Origin: Bacteroidota bacterium
GTDB lineage: Bacteria; Bacteroidota; Bacteroidia; Chitinophagales; Chitinophagaceae
DNA length: 64,000 nucleotides
Assembly (NCBI GenBank): GCA_013285595.1
Contig: JABDHF010000004.1
Span: 1-64,000, forward strand
Direction of reading: 5' to 3'
Made by a program: the position numbers and the translations under genes. Of this stretch, positions 1-9,295 are shown in pieces. How positions within the stretch are numbered: position 1 is the first letter of the stretch; the number at the start of each line of letters is the position of its first letter. The notes under the pieces were generated by a model. It did not search any database, was not told the DNA's origin, and saw only the letters and a program-made list of their open reading frames with translations.

Positions 1-53
1 GGCATTCATCTTTCAGCCAACACACCCGCAACACCTCCGGGGGAGAGGCACAC

Positions 54-82
54 AAAAAAAGGGCCGGTATCACACCAGCCCT
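54..82 (-). terminator. Rho-independent terminator of the giant Ig-repeat/T9SS gene
   Basis: On the minus strand agggctggt-gtgat-accggccct is followed by TTTTTTT, just downstream of the stop at 107. Confidence 0.7.
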
Positions 83-106
83 CCAATCATTTATCATTAA
101 CCATTA

Positions 107-1421
107 CTACTGTTCCACCACTATATGGAACACCCGGCTGCCGCCGGCTGTCTTCAGGTTCAGCAGGTACATGCCGTTGGCTATGCCGCCCAGCTGTATG
201 CGCTCGTTCACCTTACCGCCCGGAGCCTTCGCCTGACCGCGGTATACCACCTGCCCAAGCATGTCCGTCACCTCTATCGTTACCTCCCCGTCTGCGCCCT
301 CCAGCGTTCCCTTCACCACAAACGATCCCCGGTTAGGGTTCGGTACCACCGTGAAGTCCTCACCAGCGCTCAGCGTACCTACACCCTCGGCATGCGTGCC
401 TATATACACCCACCCGTAAGAGGTAGCCCCGCACGCTCCGTCCGTTGTCACAAGGCACGTCACAGAGTCCTCATGGGGATAGTTGAAGTTATTGCTGATG
501 AACGTATTGCCTGTAGCTCCGGCCACCGGAACATTGTTCACCACCCACTGGTAGCTCACATGCGCATCGCCGCTGGCAACTGTTGCCGTCAGCGTATCAA
601 ACTTCCCGATAACCACACTCGTATGGCCGCTGATCGTTACCACAGGGATATACGGCGTGTCCACGCTGATCGTTACCAGGTTGCTCACCACCGTCGTCGC
701 CGTACGGCACAGGTAGTCGCTGTTCATGCTCAGCTGTAATATGTCTCCCGCATCAGGGATATACGTATACGAGGCTGATGTAGCCGCGTTTGATCCGTTC
801 TTTATCCATGTATATGCCGGCGATGCGCCGCCATATACCGGCGCCGCCGTCACCGTCACCGCACTGCCCCGGCATACCGTATCGCCCGGCGTCGCCACCA
901 CGCCGGCTACCGGAAGCTCCAGCGCCAGCACCGTCATCCGAAGGCTCGTATCGGCCGTTACAGGCAGCGGGCACGCAGCATTGCTTGTCAGCACCACGCC
1001 CACCTCGTCGCCATCGGCGGGGATGAACGTATACGTACTGCCCGTACCCACCGCTACGCCGTTCACAGACCATGCATAGGCGGGGGCCGTGCCACCGTAG
1101 AACGGCACTGCCGTAAAGACCGCAGACGTACCCGTACATACCGTGCTGCCGCCCGGAGTGCTGATGCTCACAGACGGAGCTGTAGTCGCCAGCACCGTTA
1201 CCGTGGCGCTGCCACCCATAACATTCGTACACCCGGTGGTTGTATTGATCGCCGTCACCGTATAGGCTCCGCCTACCGTCTGCAGCCCGAAGTCAAGGGC
1301 CGAGCCCGTGCCAGGGAACGTACCCGTCGGCGTAGCCCCGTGGTACAGCAGGTAGTTGACGCCGCCTGTGGAGCCATTTAAGCCTATGTGAACGCCTGCG
1401 CCACCGGCACAATAGCTGTCG
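107..1421 (-). CDS. C-terminal part of giant Ig-like repeat protein with T9SS type A sorting domain (frame-shifted from 1293..9068)
   Basis: ORF 107..1258 begins at an internal GTG. The frame is open upstream to the C7 tract at 1422-1428, reading DSYCAGGAGVHIGLNGSTGGVNYLLYHGATPTGTFPGTGSALDFGLQTVGGAYTVTAINTTTGC. It ends in FTVVPNPNRGSFVVKG...GMYLLNLKTAGGSRVFHIVVEQ, a T9SS CTD. Confidence 0.85.
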
Positions 1422-4400
1422 CCCCCCCGTCAGCGCAAACACTGTCGGCAATGGCTGAACCTGGATGATCTTACCCGCAGAGCAGCCAAACCCTAATGAG
1501 TAGCTGATGATCACAGAACCTATGGCTACGCCATGGACAACGCCGGAGGATGACCCCACTGTCGCCACGCCGCCGTTGCTGCTCGTCCATACGCCCCCCG
1601 TGACCACATCCGTAAACAGGTCATCGGCATGAAGGCATACATTCGATGGGCCCGTGATAGCCTGTGGCGACGGATGCACCGTTACTGCCGCCGTGGCCGA
1701 ACAACCCGTCGGCAAACTATACGATATCGTCGCTGTGCCGGCAAGGAGGCCGCTCAGCGCTCCCGAAAACGGGTTGATACCCGCTACCCCGCCATTGCTG
1801 CTGCTCCACAGTCCCCCTGTCGTTACTTCAAACAACGCCACTGTGGCCCCTTCACACACGCCCAGCGGTGATGACGGGCCGGTTACCGGGCCCGGGGCAG
1901 GGTTCACTGCTACTGTTATATCCTGCGTGCAGCCCGCTCCCAGAGAATACGTGATACCGGCAAAGCCGCCCAGGGGCGTCACCCCAAGCACCGCGCCCGT
2001 AACGGAGTCCACCGTTGCTACCGATGCGTCAGAACTGCTCCAGATACCGCCGCCGGGGCTGTCGCCAAGAACCGTGACAGCTCCGGTGCATACCACCGGG
2101 ACGCCCGTGATGCTGCCCGGCATAGGGCTTACCGTCACTACCTGCACGGCCGCACATACACCCGAAGAATAACTGATAGCCGACGTACCAACCGCAAACC
2201 CATATACATTACCCGCAGCGTCTACTGTCGCTACGCCTGTATTGCTGCTGCTCCAGTCCCCGCCAACACTCGTTTCCGCAAGCGTGATGCTCGTGTTGAT
2301 GCAGATATAGCCTGTCCCTGTTATAGGGTCCGGAGATACACTCACGCACACCGTGGCCGACACACTACAGCCGCTGCCCGTGGTATACGTGATACCCACG
2401 CAGCCTGCACTCACCGGCAGCGCCATCCCTGTCGCCGCATTGATGCTCACTACCGATGCATCGCTGCTGCTCCACGTGCCGCCGGTCGTCACCTCTCCAA
2501 GGACTGATGGCAGCCCCTGGCATAATACCGCAGGGGCCATTATCGCGCCCGGCTGGGGGGGTACCGTTATCGTGGTTCCCGTACCGCAGCCCGCGGCTGT
2601 CGAATACGATATCGTCACTGTGCCTCCGCTGCCGCCCGTTACAACACCCGTTACAGGATCCACCGTAGCTATCCCCGTAGCCGTGCTGCTCCACGTGCCG
2701 CCTGTGGCCGCATCCGTTAAGGTTATCGTTGACCCCACACATACTGCTGACAACCCGCTGATAGCAGCTGGCGTGGCGTTAACCCCTATATGCTCACTTG
2801 CCGTGCAGCCGCTGACCAGCGTGTACACCGCTGTCGCGGCGCCGCCGGTGGTGCCTGTGCCCGTAAGCACCCCTGTTACAGGGTCTATCGTAGCTATCGC
2901 TGCAGGGGAAACACTCCATGTGCCGCCGCTCACCGCATCTGTTAATGTTATCGTCGCGCTGCCGGTAAGGCATACCGATGACGGGCCGCCGATCGCAGGA
3001 GGCACAGGGTTCACCGTTACCACCGCTACCGCAGGACAGCCCGTGCCAGGGCTTGTCGTCGTGATCGTAGCAGTACCATACGATACCCCCGTCACCACGC
3101 CACCACCCGATATAACCGCTACAAGCGTATTGCTGCTGCTCCACGCACTGCCCCCGCTAAGGCTGCTCGTGGAACCCACACATATATTCAGCAAGCCGCT
3201 GATCGCTGGCGGGGCCGCGTTGACCGTTACCGCTACGGAGGTCCCGCAGCCTGTCGGCAGCGTATACGTGACCGTCGCCGTTCCCGCGGCCACTCCCCCA
3301 ATGAGCCCTGTCGTTACTCCGCTTGTTATTGCTGTCGCTATCCCCGCGTCGCTGCTGCTCCAGCTGCCGCTGCCCGTCGTATCGGTAAGCGTCATCGCCA
3401 TCCCCTGGCACAGCGGCGCATTACCCGCTATTGGCGACAGCGCATTTACTATAATGCTGCTGATCACGCTGCAGCCCGTACCTATCGTATAGGATACGAT
3501 CACCGTTCCTGAAGACACACCCCACAGAACGCCGCTAGTACTATTGATCGTCGCCAGCGAGGACGGGCCCGTAGACCACGTGCCCCCGGTAGCCGCATCT
3601 GATAAAACTGAGGAGGAGCCTGTGCACACCATCGCGCTGCCAAGGATAGGAGGTGGCGGTGGCAGCACGCTTATCAGCTCGCTCACCATGCACCCCGGGC
3701 CCAGCGAATACTGGATCGTAGCAAAACCACCCGATATGCCGCATACCTGCCCGCTCGTCGCGTTCACCACGGCGACCGCGGTATTGCTGCTCGTCCACGT
3801 ACCACCGGTGGTAGCATCGCTGAGCAGCGTACACGGGCCCTCACAGATACTCACCGGCCCACCGATCGCTGCAGGGGCTGTGGTCACTGTAAATAATTCA
3901 CTTATAGAACACCCGGTCGGGGGCGTATAGGTCACTGTCGTTGTCCCGGGGCCTGCCCCGGTGATGATCCCCGAGGTCGCAGGAAGGAATGTCGCTACTG
4001 CGGTATTGCTGCTGCTCCAGGTGCCGCCGCCGGCCGTTGAGCTCAGCGCGGTCGACGATCCCGCACACTCATGGCTACCGCCGCTGATAGAGCCCGGAAG
4101 CCCGTTCACAGTCACCACTACCGACTTCGTGCACCCAAAACCTAAAGAATACGTTATCGTGGACGTACCCGCTATATTGCCGCATACCAGGCCGCTGCTG
4201 CTGCCCACCGTAGCTACCGATGTATTGCTGCTCGTCCACGTACCACCGCTGATCGTATCGGACAGCGGCGTGCACACACCCATGCATACATGCGTCGTCC
4301 CTGTTATAATAGAGGGCGCAAGGTTTACAGTTACCGTTACCGATGCGCTGCAGCCCGCGGCCGTAGTATAAAAAATAGCTGCCGTACCCTGGCTTAACCC

Positions 4401-7400
4401 AAGAACCGTACCGCCGCTTACCGTGGCAACTCCTGGTGCTACGCTGCTCCACGTGCCGCCAGGGGTCCCGTCTGTTAACGTTGTCGTCGTGCCAAGGCAC
4501 ATCCCCGTGCTGCCAACGATAGCCTGTATCGGGTTCACCGTAACTATCTTCTGCACCACGCAGCTGCCGCCAAGGGAATAGGTTATCGTAGTAAGGCCGC
4601 CGGTAAGGCCGCTTACATGGCCGTTGCCGTCTACTGTGGCCACTGTTGTGTTGCTGCTCGTCCACGTACCGCCGCTGATGCCATCAGACAGCGTGGCCGT
4701 TGCACCTGCACATACCGACGAAGCGCCGCTGACCGGAAGTGGCGCGGAGTTCACCGTTACCGTCACCGACGCGCTGCAGCCACCCAGCGTATACGTGATC
4801 ACCGAGGTACCGGGGGTTATGCCCGCCGTCACCGTGCCGCTGATCACCGTTACTACTGTATTGCTGCTCGCCCAGCTGCCCCCGCCTATCCCATCGGTAA
4901 GCACCGAGGTAGCTCCCGCACAAAGGCCCTGGGAGCCAAGGATCGCAGAGGGAGCTGGGGTTACCGTCATCATACGCGTTACCGTGCAGCCCGAGCCAAG
5001 GGAATACGTGATCGTCGCCGTGCCCCCGGATACGCCCGTTACCGTACCCGCACCGGAGCCTACCGGTACTACCGTAGCCACCGAGGTCGCCGAAGACGTC
5101 CACGAACCGCCCGAAGGAAGGTCGCTCTCTATAGTTGCAGCGCCAACGCATACAGTGCCCGATCCCGTGATAGGGCCGGGGGAAGAGCTTACCGCTACTG
5201 TGGTCGTAGCCGTGCACCCGCCGGTGGTCGTATACGTTATCGTGGTCGTTAAGCCAGAGCCGGAGATCGTACCCGTCACCAGGCCGGTGCCCGCCACCAC
5301 TGTCGCCGCCAGCGTATTGCTGCTGCTCCACGTGCCACCGGTAAAGCCCGGGGCCGACTCCGGGATAGAGGCGCCGGCGCATACTGCCGTCGGGCCCATG
5401 ATCGTCGGAACCGCGCTGATCGTTACCGTAGCGCTGCCCGTCATCAGCTTCGTACACCCTGTCGAGGTGTTCGTCGCCACTACTGTATAAGTGCCCGCTG
5501 CCGGCTGGGCGCCAAAGTCTATAGATGCTCCTGTGCCGGGCATAGAAGCACCCACCATGGACGTGCCAAGGAACAGCTGGTACCCAACGCCTGCTGCTGA
5601 GTTGGACAGCAGGATATGAGGGCCCGCGCCGCCGGGGCACACCGTACCGCTCCCCGTTACCGTAAAGGCTGCCGGTAACGGCAGTATCGTGATCACCGCG
5701 CTGCCGGGCATAGCCGCAGGGCACCCGGAGGTTGCCGTAACCGTATACGTGCCAGCTACGGTATAAGTGCCAAAATTAAAGGAAGATCCCGTGCCGCTTG
5801 TCGTGGTGATCGTTGCAGCCCCGTTATGTAAAGTATACGTTACGCCAATGTCTGATCCCGCAAGACCTATCAGCGCACCGACACCGGGACAGATGTTCCC
5901 GCCGCCGGTAACTGCATAGGATGACGGGACAACCGCCGCCGTCACTATCGCCGAGCCTGTCATCGTGCGGCTGCAGCCCGTAGCTGCATTTGCAGCTACT
6001 ATAGTATAGGTCCCAGCTGTGGTCACCGTGCCCAGCGTCAGCGCTGAGCCCGTGCCCGTAACAACGCCGCCCACAGGCGTCCCGCCCACGGACAGCTGGT
6101 AATGAACCCCTACTACTGACCCGCTGAGCGTAATAGCTATACCCGCGCCGCCGGCGCAGTAAGACCCGCCGCCGCCTACCGTAAATACCGCGGGCAGGGC
6201 ATACACCGTCACCACTGCTGTGGCTACGCACGTGCCGCCCGTTGAATACGTGATCGTCGTGATACCGCTCGGGGCCGTCCCCGACAGCACGCCCGTGATA
6301 ATACCGGTAGTAAGGCCTGCCGTAGCAACCGTTGCCGTGCTGCTCGCCCACGTGCCTGTACCCGGAGGGTCTGTTAACGTGACCGTAGAGCCGGCACATA
6401 CAGACAAAGTACCCGTAATAGGGCCCGGGGCTGCATTTACCGTTACCACAGCTACCCGCGTACAGAACGTGCTCGGCTGGGTATATATGATCGTATCTGT
6501 TCCGGGGGTAACGCCTGTCGTCACGCCGCCGCCCGTCGGGCCGGGCGTAACCATCGCTATACCGGGGTGGACACTCATCCACGTTCCCAGACCCGGAGGA
6601 TCCGATAAGATCACCGACTGACCCGCACACACATGCAGCACGCCCGAGATCGGGTTGGGGGGTGGGTATACCGTGATCAGTGTCGTTATAGAACAGCCCG
6701 AAGGGGCAGTATACGTGATCGTTGTAAAGCCGGAGCTGCCCGTTACCGTGCCGCCCGTTACTATGCCGTTCGTAAAGCCTATCGACGCCACCGCCGGGTT
6801 GCTGCTCGTCCACGTACCACCCGTGATCGGGTCGGTCAGCGTGATCGTAGCTGCGGTACAAACAGTACCCGGGCCCGCGATCGGCGGTGGGGACGGGTTC
6901 ACCGTCAGCACCGCTGTTATAGGACAGAAAGAAGAGTTGGTATAAGTGATCGTAACCAGCCCGGCAACAATGCCACTCTGCACTACTCCCAGTACCGCGT
7001 CTATCGAGGCTATATTATTATCGCTGCTCTGCCAGAAGCCCCCAACAGAGGTATCGAACAAGGTCGTAAAGCTCCCGTTCTCACACAGAGACAGTACACC
7101 CGTAATTACACCCGGCAATGCACCTATCGTTACCGTAGTGGTCGTATCACAACCCGACGGCAGTGTATACGTGATCGTAGCCGTACCGCCCGATACACCC
7201 CATACCGCACCCGATGAGGAGCCCACCGTAGCCCTCGCCGTATTGCTGCTCGTCCATATGCCGCCACCAGGGTCGGTCAGCGTGGTCGATGTCCCGGAGC
7301 ATGTAACAGGTGTCCCGCCTATAGGTTGCGGCAACGCATTCACCGTCAGCAATGCTGTTATAGAGCACCCGCCTGGCGCCGTATACGTAACCGTTGTAGT

Positions 7401-9068
7401 AGTCGTAAATATCACAGCGCTGCCCGTTGCAATACCCGTCGTAGATCCTGTAGAAGCGATCGTAGGATTGCTCAGCCATGTACCGCCCGGCGTCGCATCG
7501 GTAAGCTGTGTTGTCAGCCCGGCGCATACGTGCAAAACACCACCTATAGGGGCCGGAGCAGGGTTAACCGTTACTACAGTTGAGGTAAAGCAACTGCCTA
7601 ATGAATAGGTGATCGTTGTAGTGCCCGGGGCCAGCCCATGCACTATACCAGGCGTACCTGTAGTATTTATAGTAGCAACACCCGTATTACTGCTGCTCCA
7701 CGTACCACCGGCAGTACCGTCGGTAAGTGCTATCGTTAGTCCCTGGCACAGCAACGCTGCGGCACCCGATATGGGTACTGGCGTGGTTACGATATTTATC
7801 GGGTATGTAACATAACATCCCGCAGGCATAATGTAACTGATACTGGCTATGCCAACGGCCACGCCCGTAACGACTCCCGAAGATGTTACCGTAGCAATTC
7901 CCGTATTACTGCTGCTCCACGAGCCGCCAGTAGTAACCTCCGTAAGTGTAGTAGTGGAGTTGGTACATAACGATGACATGGTGCCGGAAATAGGCGCAGG
8001 AACAATGTTCAGGATCAACTGTATTGGTGCGGAAGGAGCGCTTAACCCGGAATTGGTACACAGGTATACGCAACGATAGTAAATGGTGCCGGTAACAGAG
8101 GCTGTATAGCTGGCGTTGGTAGCGCCCGGCACATTCGTCCATCCGGTAGCGCCATCTAGCGATGACTGCCACTGAAACGTAATACCTAATGGAACACAAG
8201 GCGGCACAGACACAACAGAGGTGTATGGCGCACATGCTGCCGTAACGGTAGCACTTACTGTACCTGGGTTTGGTATGCCTGTACAATTAGGGTCCCACCT
8301 GTAAACCTGGCCTGTGGCAGGCACGCCGGTTAATGACCTCGATTCCGTAGTCATACTTGGAGTGGGGGAAGTGCCTGTACTATTCAGCGACCAATAAGGT
8401 TGTACGCCAGTAACAGGAACAGGGCCGTTGCCACCAGTAATTCCGATAGCTAAAAAACCTGTAAAAGTTGTATAGGTTGACAAAAAATTGTACGTAAAGT
8501 CAATGACATTTGTCGATTCGTATAACTTTAATTCAACACTTACTGCAGGCCCCCCAGTAAACGGCGCAAATAGATTTGTGATAACAAAGGCAACGCTGTC
8601 CCACTCTATTGTAAAAATCCGGTTAGGTGCAATACCCGTTGTAGAATAACGCACCGTGGGCGTCGCAGTAGATGCATCGATCCAAAACGGTGCTAAAATG
8701 GGCCGGGGTAAATTAGCGCCACCAGGAAAAGTATTTGACAGATCATCATCGTAAGTATCGAACCCTAAAGTGGAAGCTGAGGTACCCAGCGTTTGCCCTA
8801 AAACAACCCAGCAGTTTGCAGATGCCGATAAAGAATTATAGGTATTGCAATTATAAACGAAATTAAACCCGATAGGGATGTTGTTATACCAGCAATCATC
8901 GTAAGTACTGGTACTATTCAAAGTTCCGCCCGAAGGAGTAGTCATAAATGGCGTGGTCAACGAAGTATATGGACTATTGAATGCACTGAAGTTATAACTG
9001 CTTAAAGGCTGGCAAAATCCAGTATTTACAAAAACGATCGATAGGATAAGTAATAGTAGCTTTTTCAT
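1293..9068 (-). CDS. Giant secreted multi-Ig-like (BIG2-type) repeat protein, N-terminal and repeat-array part
   Basis: Signal peptide MKKLLLLILSIVFVNTGFCQ and an N-terminal jelly-roll-like region. These precede about 30 repeats of the pattern 'P.pI.G...vC.G....L.D...GGTWSSSN..vATV....G.v.G...G.a.ItYslg.GC....vtVn'. The last about 44 aa (RQLLCRWRRRSHRL...) are out of frame. Confidence 0.9.
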   Translation of the reverse strand: MKKLLLLILSIVFVNTGFCQPLSSYNFSAFNSPYTSLTTPFMTTPSGGTLNSTSTYDDCWYNNIPIGFNFVYNCNTYNSLSASANCWVVLGQTLGTSASTLGFDTYDDDLSNTFPGGANLPRPILAPFWIDASTATPTVRYSTTGIAPNRIFTIEWDSVAFVITNLFAPFTGGPAVSVELKLYESTNVIDFTYNFLSTYTTFTGFLAIGITGGNGPVPVTGVQPYWSLNSTGTSPTPSMTTESRSLTGVPATGQVYRWDPNCTGIPNPGTVSATVTAACAPYTSVVSVPPCVPLGITFQWQSSLDGATGWTNVPGATNASYTASVTGTIYYRCVYLCTNSGLSAPSAPIQLILNIVPAPISGTMSSLCTNSTTTLTEVTTGGSWSSSNTGIATVTSSGVVTGVAVGIASISYIMPAGCYVTYPINIVTTPVPISGAAALLCQGLTIALTDGTAGGTWSSSNTGVATINTTGTPGIVHGLAPGTTTITYSLGSCFTSTVVTVNPAPAPIGGVLHVCAGLTTQLTDATPGGTWLSNPTIASTGSTTGIATGSAVIFTTTTTVTYTAPGGCSITALLTVNALPQPIGGTPVTCSGTSTTLTDPGGGIWTSSNTARATVGSSSGAVWGVSGGTATITYTLPSGCDTTTTVTIGALPGVITGVLSLCENGSFTTLFDTSVGGFWQSSDNNIASIDAVLGVVQSGIVAGLVTITYTNSSFCPITAVLTVNPSPPPIAGPGTVCTAATITLTDPITGGTWTSSNPAVASIGFTNGIVTGGTVTGSSGFTTITYTAPSGCSITTLITVYPPPNPISGVLHVCAGQSVILSDPPGLGTWMSVHPGIAMVTPGPTGGGVTTGVTPGTDTIIYTQPSTFCTRVAVVTVNAAPGPITGTLSVCAGSTVTLTDPPGTGTWASSTATVATAGLTTGIITGVLSGTAPSGITTITYSTGGTCVATAVVTVYALPAVFTVGGGGSYCAGGAGIAITLSGSVVGVHYQLSVGGTPVGGVVTGTGSALTLGTVTTAGTYTIVAANAATGCSRTMTGSAIVTAAVVPSSYAVTGGGNICPGVGALIGLAGSDIGVTYTLHNGAATITTTSGTGSSFNFGTYTVAGTYTVTATSGCPAAMPGSAVITILPLPAAFTVTGSGTVCPGGAGPHILLSNSAAGVGYQLFLGTSMVGASMPGTGASIDFGAQPAAGTYTVVATNTSTGCTKLMTGSATVTISAVPTIMGPTAVCAGASIPESAPGFTGGTWSSSNTLAATVVAGTGLVTGTISGSGLTTTITYTTTGGCTATTTVAVSSSPGPITGSGTVCVGAATIESDLPSGGSWTSSATSVATVVPVGSGAGTVTGVSGGTATITYSLGSGCTVTRMMTVTPAPSAILGSQGLCAGATSVLTDGIGGGSWASSNTVVTVISGTVTAGITPGTSVITYTLGGCSASVTVTVNSAPLPVSGASSVCAGATATLSDGISGGTWTSSNTTVATVDGNGHVSGLTGGLTTITYSLGGSCVVQKIVTVNPIQAIVGSTGMCLGTTTTLTDGTPGGTWSSVAPGVATVSGGTVLGLSQGTAAIFYTTAAGCSASVTVTVNLAPSIITGTTHVCMGVCTPLSDTISGGTWTSSNTSVATVGSSSGLVCGNIAGTSTITYSLGFGCTKSVVVTVNGLPGSISGGSHECAGSSTALSSTAGGGTWSSSNTAVATFLPATSGIITGAGPGTTTVTYTPPTGCSISELFTVTTAPAAIGGPVSICEGPCTLLSDATTGGTWTSSNTAVAVVNATSGQVCGISGGFATIQYSLGPGCMVSELISVLPPPPPILGSAMVCTGSSSVLSDAATGGTWSTGPSSLATINSTSGVLWGVSSGTVIVSYTIGTGCSVISSIIVNALSPIAGNAPLCQGMAMTLTDTTGSGSWSSSDAGIATAITSGVTTGLIGGVAAGTATVTYTLPTGCGTSVAVTVNAAPPAISGLLNICVGSTSSLSGGSAWSSSNTLVAVISGGGVVTGVSYGTATITTTSPGTGCPAVAVVTVNPVPPAIGGPSSVCLTGSATITLTDAVSGGTWSVSPAAIATIDPVTGVLTGTGTTGGAATAVYTLVSGCTASEHIGVNATPAAISGLSAVCVGSTITLTDAATGGTWSSTATGIATVDPVTGVVTGGSGGTVTISYSTAAGCGTGTTITVPPQPGAIMAPAVLCQGLPSVLGEVTTGGTWSSSDASVVSINAATGMALPVSAGCVGITYTTGSGCSVSATVCVSVSPDPITGTGYICINTSITLAETSVGGDWSSSNTGVATVDAAGNVYGFAVGTSAISYSSGVCAAVQVVTVSPMPGSITGVPVVCTGAVTVLGDSPGGGIWSSSDASVATVDSVTGAVLGVTPLGGFAGITYSLGAGCTQDITVAVNPAPGPVTGPSSPLGVCEGATVALFEVTTGGLWSSSNGGVAGINPFSGALSGLLAGTATISYSLPTGCSATAAVTVHPSPQAITGPSNVCLHADDLFTDVVTGGVWTSSNGGVATVGSSSGVVHGVAIGSVIISYSLGFGCSAGKIIQVQPLPTVFALTGGRQLLCRWRRRSHRLKWLHRRRQLPAVPRGYADGYVPWHGLGP
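1422..1428. other. Homopolymer C7 (G7 on coding strand) at the frameshift point
   Basis: tgtcg-ccccccc-gtcag. Removing one base restores the repeat consensus TGGDSYCAGGAG. Confidence 0.9.
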
Positions 9069-9240
9069 TTCATGGAGGTTTGAGGAGTTTATAATCTTGT
9101 AACCTAAAGATAATAATAATTTGGTTTCTATATTATTTTTTCCGTTTATTAACTACAGGCAATAAAGAACATAGAATTTAGCAGCTAAAAGGAATTTCAA
9201 AAAAATCGTTCGCGCAAAGCCAAGCCTTAAATACATAACA

Positions 9241-9278
9241 AAAAGCGAGGCTGCCGGAAATCCGGCAGCCTCGCTTTT
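9241..9278 (-). terminator. Perfect 18-bp stem terminator downstream of the OmpA-family gene
   Basis: aaaagcgaggctgccgga-aa-tccggcagcctcgctttt, a perfect inverted repeat 18 bp from the stop at 9296. Confidence 0.85.
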
Positions 9279-9295
9279 ACTTCTATAGCTAATAA

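Noticed and set aside
1422-1428. Programmed -1 ribosomal frameshift at G7
   Set aside because: The required shift is +1 (or -2) relative to the upstream frame; no classical X XXY YYZ -1 arrangement would restore the downstream frame.
1654-5490. Long + strand ORFs (for example 1654..2172, 2353..3492, 4624..5490) antisense to the Ig array
   Set aside because: They mirror the repeat periodicity of the minus-strand gene, are Val/Pro/Thr-rich artefacts of GC-rich codons, and lack signal or family features.
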